A DNA stretch of 64,000 bases from NCBI GenBank assembly GCA_012976225.1, contig JAAVVG010000008.1, positions 1-64,000 of the forward strand. The letters are read 5' to 3'. The notes beneath the pieces were generated by a model. That model had not been told where the DNA came from and did not search any database. It worked only from the letters and a program-made list of their open reading frames with translations. Position numbers and translations under genes: made by a program. This DNA comes from Golubevia sp. BC0850 (Eukaryota; Basidiomycota; Exobasidiomycetes; Golubeviales; Golubeviaceae). Position 1 is the stretch's first letter. Each line of letters starts with the position of its first letter. Below, one piece after another: positions 57,211-64,000 of this stretch.

Positions 57211-58359
57211 GGAAACCATTTGGAACAGGGAGGGGATTCTTTTCACTCAATACTGTAACTTTATAGACCAAGCTTGTAGAAGAACATTCTCATTTTCCTT
57301 GATTCGGTTCTTTGATTCTCAGTTGTATTTTCTTTCTTTCAAGATTGCTCATCAACGCCAGACCTCAGACAAAGCAAAAGAGAGATTAACTTCTTCCATT
57401 CCAATTTTTCCTAGCTTTCGTTCAACTCTTTAAGACTTCACTCATTCACACTTCAGACGATGCCAGCAGCAGAGAAACACAGACAATCTTTGATCAAAAC
57501 AAGAGGAAGAGAAGCAAAAAAAAGGAAAAAAAAACAAAAAAAAGGGAAACAAAAAAAGAGAAAAGCCATTTCTAGCAAGACTCGAAGTCTGCCGTAACTT
57601 TCAGTCGAATCCCTTTCTTCGAGCTGCCCTGTTTCTTCCCTCGAATCTACCACGAATATGAATCTCGGTTGTATACACCACCCACAACGATTGTGGAGAG
57701 CCAAGTGACCTAGAGAAATACTAGCAGAACGAGGGTCAAAATAGCAGGGCAGTTGAGAAGAAAACGAACGAGGGAAAGTAAAGCCGAGGTGAAGAGATGG
57801 GTTGGGGGTTTTTTGTGATTAGTGGTGGGGTGGATGAGTAGAGTGTTTGGATTTTTGGATGCACCGAAGTTTGAGTGGATGAGTTTGCGTGGCTTACGGG
57901 AGGAGAGGGGAAAGAGAAGAGAAGTTAAAGGATCGGTCGCCTTCTGACGAATCTGGCGAGCGCGCGAGCTGGATATCGGAACCAGGCGCCTCAGAGCTGA
58001 AACTCGAGCAAAGTCAGCCTGGCTGTTAGATGAAACATCAAACAGAATGAAAATCAGCCCGGCTTGGAAAGCCTGGCACGAAGGAATATCGAGGTGGCGA
58101 TTGGACGCGAGGCACGCTCTTCACTTCGATTCCAGTACAGTACCAGTATAACAGCAGAGAAGTACGTACATGTGGTAACACACGAAAATGAAATCCAATT
58201 GAAGAAGGGCATCGTTGTGAAAGTGAAAGCGAAAGACAGAAGTTTGTTTTTGTGGTTCGTTTGGAGAAAGAGAGAGAAGAGTGAGGCCGTCCGCCACATC
58301 CAACAGAAATGAGGACCGCAACCAAAAGAAACTGAATATAGATCCTCTCGAGAGAGTAA
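57211..58359. other. Intergenic, 1.15 kb, mostly inverted-repeat arm
   Basis: 3' region of the SYLF gene followed by an A-rich tract (57510-57560) and the right inverted-repeat arm. No gene recognised. Confidence 0.5.
57604..58087. repeat. Inverted repeat, right arm (484 bp)
   Basis: Reverse complement of 47563-48046. The spacer between the arms is 9,557 bp. Flanks keep weaker similarity: the A-rich inner side mirrors the T-rich inner side of the left arm. Confidence 0.93.
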
Positions 58360-59769
58360 TCAGTCACCGCATAGGCAAACGACCTTCTCTAAGAGTAAGA
58401 AAAGAAGGGAACGGCCGGAAGTCAGCATCTGATGGGTGGGCGTCGAGATGCTCGTGAACTCACCAATTTCAGCACGAAGATCCTCCAATACACCACGACG
58501 AGATTCAAAATCGGTGAAATTGAAGTGATCATCAACAATGTCGTAAGGGATCCCCTCCTCTAAACCCTGTCTAGCAGAATTGTCCGACTCTCCTACCAAT
58601 TCCAGTCTCAACGATAAAGAATTCATCGAGCAGCTATAGTGACTTGCGTATAAACGGATGTTGAGAGCTGTGGTTGGAGATGAACCGTCTCCGTGGAGCT
58701 CATCGAAACTCTTCATTGAGTCGATTAGACCAGGATGAGTGACTTCGACTTTCAACTCCAATTTGCTGTTGACTGACGATGCCTGCTTCTCTTCTCTGAC
58801 TACAAGGAGTAGCAGGTTGAGAAGACCAAGTGCAGACGCCAAGATTGAACTTGTAGCATGTCCGTTACTTTCGATATACTGCTTGTAGCGGTCAAAGAAT
58901 AGAACGATCGCAGAGGAAGAGGGATTTGTCGCACATAGATTCGATTCTTGAAGCGCCTGAGAGACGTTGGATCAGAGAAGCAGTCAAAGATAGATGCTTC
59001 GCGAACATGCTTCTCGGAAGGGGCGACGCCTGGATGATGGGAAAGAAGGAATGATAAGTTGGGAGTGAGATAACGAGATTTGAGTCCTAAATGAAGCTTC
59101 GTTCAATACTTACTTGCCTTTGCTCTTTGAGAAATCAAACTGCCAGAAGTAAGCGTGTTCAGCACTAGATCCTCTTGAAGTTCCTGGAGGAAAGTTGTGG
59201 AAAGAGTCGAGTCAGCATCCGAAGCTACTTTGAGACCCAGATTTGACCAATTGAGCTCGCCATCTGCATTTTCGATACTGTGATTGACAAGATCCGGGAG
59301 GTTTTTGGAGGCCTCTTCTACTTCCTTGTCACCGGAGTCACTAGCTCTGGATGATCTCTTGCATCCACCTCCGGTACCTGACAAGAGATTGAGATTGGTG
59401 GTAGGAGTAGAACGTGTTACTGTCGAGGAAAAGGCGAAGGATATCAGCTGGTGGCCTCCAGGGAAGCTCTGTTTAAACAGATTACTCACTTCCAGATTTG
59501 CCAAATCCTGGAGCTGCTGTACCACCAACAGCTCCTACGTTAGGAGCTAACTCCTCTCCGTGTTCCTGACCGACAGCATCTGGAGCCTCAACACCACTTC
59601 CAGTGCTTTGGCCCAAATCACTACCAAGAAGATCGGCAGAGGCTTGAGGAGTTCCATCTTCGACATCTTCTCCAGCTCCGGTTAAGCTCTGATCTCCACC
59701 GCTGGTGCCAGACAAGAGATTGAGATCTGTTTCAGCAGTAGAGCGTGTCTTTGTTAGAAGAAGAGTCAA
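58360..59769 (-). CDS. Hypothetical multi-exon protein
   Basis: Minus-strand open segments with good splice borders: the last exon KVVCLCGD ends at 58360, preceded by an intron with GTGAGT donor after LRAEIGE. The main exon (58945-58470) reads ALQESNLCATNPSSSAIVLF, DRYKQYIESNGHATSSILAS and LGLLNLLLLVVREEK. Upstream exons at about 59530-59110 and 59769-59490 are acidic/Ser-Gly-rich and share a copied motif (TRSTPTTNLNLLSGTGGG against TRSTAETDLNLLSGTSGG). The 5' end was not found. Family unknown; could be a decaying gene. Confidence 0.4.
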
Positions 59770-60021
59770 TTATCTACTACTCTCTTCTTATAGATAACTC
59801 TTCACTCTTTTCTATCACGGATAAGCATGAATTCTTTTATTGCAGGCACCAAAGAAAGGTGAGTTTGGGTCCTGATGCATTCGCTGCAGCAGAAATCTGG
59901 AGGCTGCTCTTCTCTTCTCTTCTCCTCCAACCTAACCAAGCTCCTAAGTCCTTCCTTCAAATGTTTCTGTTGGAATTTCAACCGATGACATTCCTACCTA
60001 CCGGTTTCAAAAGGCATTGCA

Positions 60022-60267
60022 ATGCCATCAAAAGACAACCTTTCAGCTTCCACCAACCTCATTCGACATCCGGATGCTCACCAGGTCTCAAGTCCTCTCT
60101 TCCTTCCACGAACTGGCTTCAAACATCATGATCTTCCAACGTTCCAACACGAGAGCGAAACGGCTTGTTTTCGAGAGGAGTACCTCGCTTTATCAAGTTC
60201 GGAGATCTCTTCACTTAGGGAAGCTAGACTGATTCCAAAGACGAAGGTAGAATTCAGAAAGAGATAA
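60022..60267 (+). CDS. Possible small or terminal exon, unknown
   Basis: Open segment with ordinary codon use: MPSKDNLSASTNLIRHPD and, at the end, SSEISSLREARLIPKTK. A classic tiny exon (TTGCAG|GCACCAAAGAAAG|GTGAGT) lies at about 59847, so a gene with short exons may exist, but I could not join the parts. Weak. Confidence 0.2.
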   Translation: MPSKDNLSASTNLIRHPDAHQVSSPLFLPRTGFKHHDLPTFQHESETACFREEYLALSSSEISSLREARLIPKTKVEFRKR

Positions 60268-60757
60268 GATGGAAGATGGAAGATCGTTTATTGTAAAAGA
60301 CATTATGATCTACGGTTTCAAGATATGATGGATGCAGAGGTCATTTCTTGAGGTGGAAGTAGAAGTAGAAGGAGGAGAATGATGAAGTGTTCTACTCTCT
60401 GCTAAAAAGTTGATTTTGAAGTGATGAATCGATAGGTTGATGTAGTAGGAATGAAGTTAACATGAAGTGTCAAGGAGGAGGATGGGAGAGAAGAGGAGCT
60501 CTATACGCTCCCTTTCACTCCCAATGCAGCTCAACACTTCTCTTTGACGTTTTCCAACTTTGGAAGATTGAATTCTACTCATTCTCTGCCTCTTCAGCCC
60601 AGTAGATTGTGGCATTGTTCCGCGAATCGTCCTGAAGTTCCGATGAAGAGGGAGCTTCATATTCAAAATGTTCCTTATCTTATCTTACCGCATTTGAATC
60701 ACATCGGCAACCTTCTGCTCCAAGAAAATAGAGTACTTTCTTGAACCAAGGTCTTAC
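60268..60757. other. Intergenic
   Basis: 490 bp with no recognisable feature. Confidence 0.35.
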
Positions 60758-61000
60758 CTGTGAGACTGTGGCTCGATTGCAGAGTCTCTTGATCAGAACT
60801 TTCAAAGCCAACTTCTCCCAAGATTGACCAGAACGATAAAGGTGATCGTCCTCGAATACTTCGAACGGAACTTGTAGCTTGTTCTTGATTTCATCAGCTA
60901 CTCTATAGATCTGTGACTAGAAGGCTAGATTGGCCAGATTGACGTGCGGCTCTTCCAAAATCTTGGTGGCAATCTCAATACCAACCTTCTTCTACTTCGG
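60758..61000 (-). pseudogene. Decayed coding remnant, family unknown
   Basis: Minus strand reads VGIEIATKILEEPHVNLANL, a stop, then QIYRVADEIKNKLQVPFEVF, EDDHLYRSGQSWEKLALKVL and KRLCNRATVSQ, followed by a GTAAGA donor. The composition is that of a conserved globular protein, but stops interrupt it and no neighbouring exons were found. I do not recognise the family. Confidence 0.4.
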
Positions 61001-61265
61001 AACGACTGCTTTCTTCGTATTCACTCAGGCAAGTCTGTACTGGAAGGAGAGGTAACTTTTTTATCGAAACATGAAGAGGCAAGTGAGAGATGCTGAAGGA
61101 TAAAAAAGATAGAGTGGAGATTTCGAACTCATCCTACCAACTTGCTCTAGTCCACCATTCAATTGACTGAAACAAGATTACCAGAATTTAATTTCATTCT
61201 TTCGAGACAAGCAACAAATCATCAGATTGGAACATCTTGAATTCCTGACTTAAATTTCAAAATGT
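61001..61265. other. Intergenic
   Basis: Nothing recognised apart from T-rich patches. Confidence 0.3.
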
Positions 61266-62089
61266 CTACTTCACAGGAGTTTGCTGATGTAGTATCATCT
61301 TCCAATTCCCCTCTTCAATCTTATGGCTGCATTCATTTTCCTTCTTATCTTCTTCAACGGTAGGAATCACTGCTTCATATATCCAAGTACTGTGACAGAG
61401 TGCTTCATAAAGCATCTCCTCAGTTCTTGCTTTCACTTTATAAGTCAAGAGAGCTACTCTTCCATCCACTTCCTTATCACTTTCGTTTTCTTTTTCTCTT
61501 CCCAATATCCGTACCACCAAATCTTTCATCACGAATTTACTCCAAGGCTCCACCTTGGAGAAGAGGTCTAGCGCTTCTGTCTTGCTTTCGAGTCGAGTTC
61601 CACCAGGATATAAGAGCTCACAATTCTCCGATAGATAATGCTTGACTCTTTTCGATAAATCTGGCTTTGCTCTTTTAGGAGTTGAGGAAGTCGATGAAGA
61701 TTTCGAGTCGGAGAAGTCTAAATGTCTGAAGAAGAGATTTGATAGTTCATCGTTTATTGAAGTTCCTGATGGTTCTTCTTCTTTTGATACTGTCAGAGAG
61801 TCCCAGAAACCTTCTTCTAGTATCTTCATTAGCTCTGTCAGATCGGGTTTGAATTGAGAAGCTTCGTTTGAAGTAGAGGTTTTGAGTGGGTTTGGAAGAG
61901 ATGAAAAGTCTTTTGGTCCAATGAGTCCCGCGAGCTTGGTGTTGGGTTGATCGAGTTTGGAAATTCTGGGATGATTCTGATTTGTTTTGAAGAGAGAAAG
62001 AGACGGAAAGTAGAGTGAAAGGTGAGGTGAAAGATTGAAAGAAAGCGAAGAAACTGAAACGAGGGCCCACTCACTAGAATCTCAGCCAT
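61266..62089 (-). CDS. NTF2-like (DUF4440/SnoaL-fold) protein
   Basis: A 5-codon first exon (MAEIL, 62089-62075) and a second exon 61832-61266 join in phase 0 to 193 residues. The start of exon 2 is LMKILEEGFWDSLTVS, the family's first helix. A Ser-rich insert follows. The end has the strand pattern ALLTYKVKARTEEMLYEAL, CHSTWIYE and GNWKMILHQQTPVK; the HQQTP ending is characteristic of DUF4440-type NTF2-like proteins. No catalytic residues can be assigned. It diverges from eIF3m with 195 bp between starts. The acceptor ACAGAG is slightly unusual. Confidence 0.72.
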
Positions 62090-62284
62090 TCTTCTGAAAT
62101 GCTGCTCAGATATGAATGAGGAATATGTCTATCGACTTCTGAACTCAAAAGATGCCCATAAAGGAAGATGGGGAGAGAGAAGGAGGAAGAGGGAAATACA
62201 GCCAGCAGCCACGTGAAGCTCACTGAGAAGGCTATCTTCACAAAAGTGAATCTTTCTGAGAACCATCTTCATTTCATTTTCACC

Positions 62285-64000
62285 ATGGCTGCTTCAACTT
62301 CCACTTCAGCAGATCTTATCACAGTCTTAGATGAGGTCACTTTCCAGGAACAGGTCAGTAACCTTTCAGTCTCAGAGCCAGCTGGAAGATCAAGTCGGTG
62401 AAGAGCAGGAAGAATCAAGAAGATCCAAAGAATCTTACCTCCTATCTCTCGTTCAAAAGACAAGAAAAGATCTAATCCAGTTACTTAGTCTTTCAAGATC
62501 ATCGATGGTACTCGAAGCCAGCATCCAAACAGGCTCCCTCCGATCTGACCTTGTCCTTTCTCAATCTTCTTGTCCTACTCTCTCTTTAGGTACAAGAGTT
62601 TGCTGCTTTCCTATCTCGTTCAAAACCAGAAACAGAAAGGGATGCCTACGTTGAACGATTCTCCACCTCAGCAGCAGAGGCTGAAGCTGAAGGAGCTGCA
62701 CCAGAGAAGCAGCTTCAAGTCGTGGAAAGCATTGTTGGAGAGGTGAATGGAGCTGGAGAGGGAAGTGAAAGAGGTGAGTGAACGCTCATATGATCCATGA
62801 GGATGGGCTCACGATCGCCGGATAAGTGGGATCGATTGAAGAGAGAAGATTGGATTGGCTTGGAACAAGCTGCTCGGATTGCTGCAGAAGGAAGACGCCT
62901 TCTGAGGTTCACCTCCTTGATCAACATTGAGATCGGGATATCCAATTGGATCCCAGATCTTTCAATCCGATGCTTTAAGAATGGGTGATGCCAGTCGTTG
63001 AGCTACTCGAAGATCTGGAGATCGAAGTACTTTCTTCCTCCTCCTTGCCCTCAGCCTGCTCTCTATCCCACAGCACAGTAGCTGATCCTTACCTCCTTAC
63101 TTTCTTGGCTCCTTCTTCAAACTCTCTCATCATCAATCAGAAATCGAGGGAGCTTTCAACCTCTTGACTGCTCTAATCTTCAGTGTTTCTTCTGAAGAAT
63201 CCACCCGCACTCAACTTCTCTCAAAGGTCTGCTCTGCTGTCGGAAAGGAAGGTGTTCTAGAAAAGAGTGCCGTCAGATACAGAATGTAAGTCAATCCGAT
63301 CCCTCACTATTGCTCAGTAGGGGACTCTCCACTGACTGCCTGCTGCTTTCTCCTCTCTGCAGTCTTTCAAACATCTTCAACTCTCTACCTCCAAACTCCT
63401 CTTTCCGCCTTTCAGTCTTCACAAGTCTCCTAAACTTAGCAGCCTCAAACGATGAGCTAGATCTCCTATCCGATTCCTTCTCATCAATCTCAAGTTGGTT
63501 AGCTTCTTGGGATGTTTCTGCTTCTGAAAAGGCTAAATGTTTAGAAAACATTGCGGATAAATTGACTGCTGCAGATCAAGGAGTCAAAGCCTATGAATTC
63601 CAGTTACTTTTCCTTAGATTCATTAAAGCTCAAGATAATGATGAAGCTCTCATTAAGGCAGCTGCTAACAAGACTATTGCTGCTGCTCTTAGACTCTCGA
63701 ATGTCTTTGAGTTCGATGAGCTGATTCAAGTGGAGAACATTCAGAAATTGAAGGGAAGTCCGATTTATCAACTTTTAGAAATCTTTGTTGGAGGAAACTT
63801 CCAAGATTACCAGAAGTGGGAATCGAGCAACAAGGGAGAGTTGGAGAAATTGAGTGAGTTTCGAGAGTGAGCTCTTGGAAACTTTGGTCCGATTCGAGCT
63901 GCTCCCGATTTCACCAGCTGAACTCGCATTCGCATTTCTCACCTCCAAAACCCTCGCAGACCTTTCATCAGCAGCTCTTGACAAGAAAATTCGTCTTTTA
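62285..64000 (+). CDS. eIF3 subunit M (PCI domain), 5' part, runs off the window
   Basis: Exons 62285-62353, 62590-62773, 63141-63285, 63363-63853, and a fifth from about 63975, all in phase. The first residues MAASTSTSADLITVLDEVTF lead to VQEFAAFLSRSKPE, an acidic linker, then EIEGAFNLLTALIFSV and the helical repeat region RYRILSNIFNSLPPNSSFRL, FTSLLNLAASNDELDLL and SSWLASWDVSASEKAK. SNVFEFDELIQVENIQKLKG and YQLLEIFVGGNFQDYQKW match eIF3m before the winged-helix part. The final residues seen, LDKKIRLL, fit the following helix. It is a core subunit of eIF3, which organises 43S pre-initiation complexes. The C-terminal PCI winged helix lies beyond 64000. Confidence 0.86.

Noticed and set aside
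47563-58087. The inverted repeats as termini of one giant transposon
   Set aside because: Arm ends are not sharp, no target duplication is visible, and the cargo (NOB1, SYLF gene) is normal host content with no transposase.
47563-58087. Inverted arms as a pair of LTRs
   Set aside because: LTRs of one element are direct repeats; the arms lack TG...CA ends and a promoter-like order.
1-64000. CRISPR arrays, tRNA or rRNA genes
   Set aside because: No regularly spaced direct repeats, and no cloverleaf A/B-box pair or rRNA sequence was recognised by eye; a tRNA could still be missed without a covariance scan.

Overview
The window begins with 18 perfect CCCTAA repeats, so it is a chromosome end read inward from the left telomere. 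Many short GT-AG introns with GTGAGT/GTAAGT donors, long Ser/Pro/Gln-rich disordered tails on conserved proteins, a local family of F-box genes, and housekeeping genes close to the telomere together suggest a compact fungal genome, most likely a yeast-like basidiomycete. I cannot assign a genus. Domain names come from motif and alignment memory, not from a search.

The first 6 kb is a subtelomeric graveyard around one intact gene. The 5' part of a TRM10-like tRNA methyltransferase gene runs into the telomere and lacks its 3' half. A complete aquaporin follows, then a broken YTM1-like WD40 gene. From 6 to 21 kb come a small zinc-finger protein, an SAP18-like protein with an RGG/RS tail, VPS17 (retromer), a DEK-C/SWIB protein and the TFIIH helicase SSL2/XPB, with one F-box gene between the last two.

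From 15 to 34 kb, two TPR/F-box/LRR paralogues share an identical 1,091-bp 5' block but have diverged 3' halves. Another F-box gene carries one in-frame TAG, and a further F-box/LRR pseudogene lies nearby. A large LRR protein sits among them, and a probable solo LTR abuts the second F-box copy.

From 34 to 47 kb the genes are mostly intact. They are an inositol monophosphatase with a GC-AG intron, a histidine phosphatase ending in a canonical PCNA-binding (PIP) motif, and a divergent pair encoding an ABC ATPase and a UPF0014 permease (bacterial FetAB or plant STAR1/STAR2 style). They are followed by EFL1/RIA1 and the U5 snRNP WD40 protein, also divergent.

From 47.5 to 58.1 kb, two 484-bp inverted repeats enclose about 9.6 kb that holds an F-box-like gene, NOB1 and a SYLF/Ysc84-type gene. 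NOB1 intron 1 (1,110 bp) carries two MITE-like insertions. The SYLF gene reads correctly only if a single-nucleotide exon is spliced in at 54467. The right end holds a poorly recognised multi-exon gene, a decayed coding remnant, an NTF2-like protein and the 5' part of eIF3m, which runs off the window.

Functionally the intact genes form no pathway. Ribosome biogenesis and translation recur (NOB1, EFL1, eIF3m, broken YTM1 and TRM10). Short divergent promoters are a repeated layout: VPS17/SWIB, IMPase/phosphatase, ATPase/permease, EFL1/U5-40K, NOB1/SYLF and NTF2-like/eIF3m.
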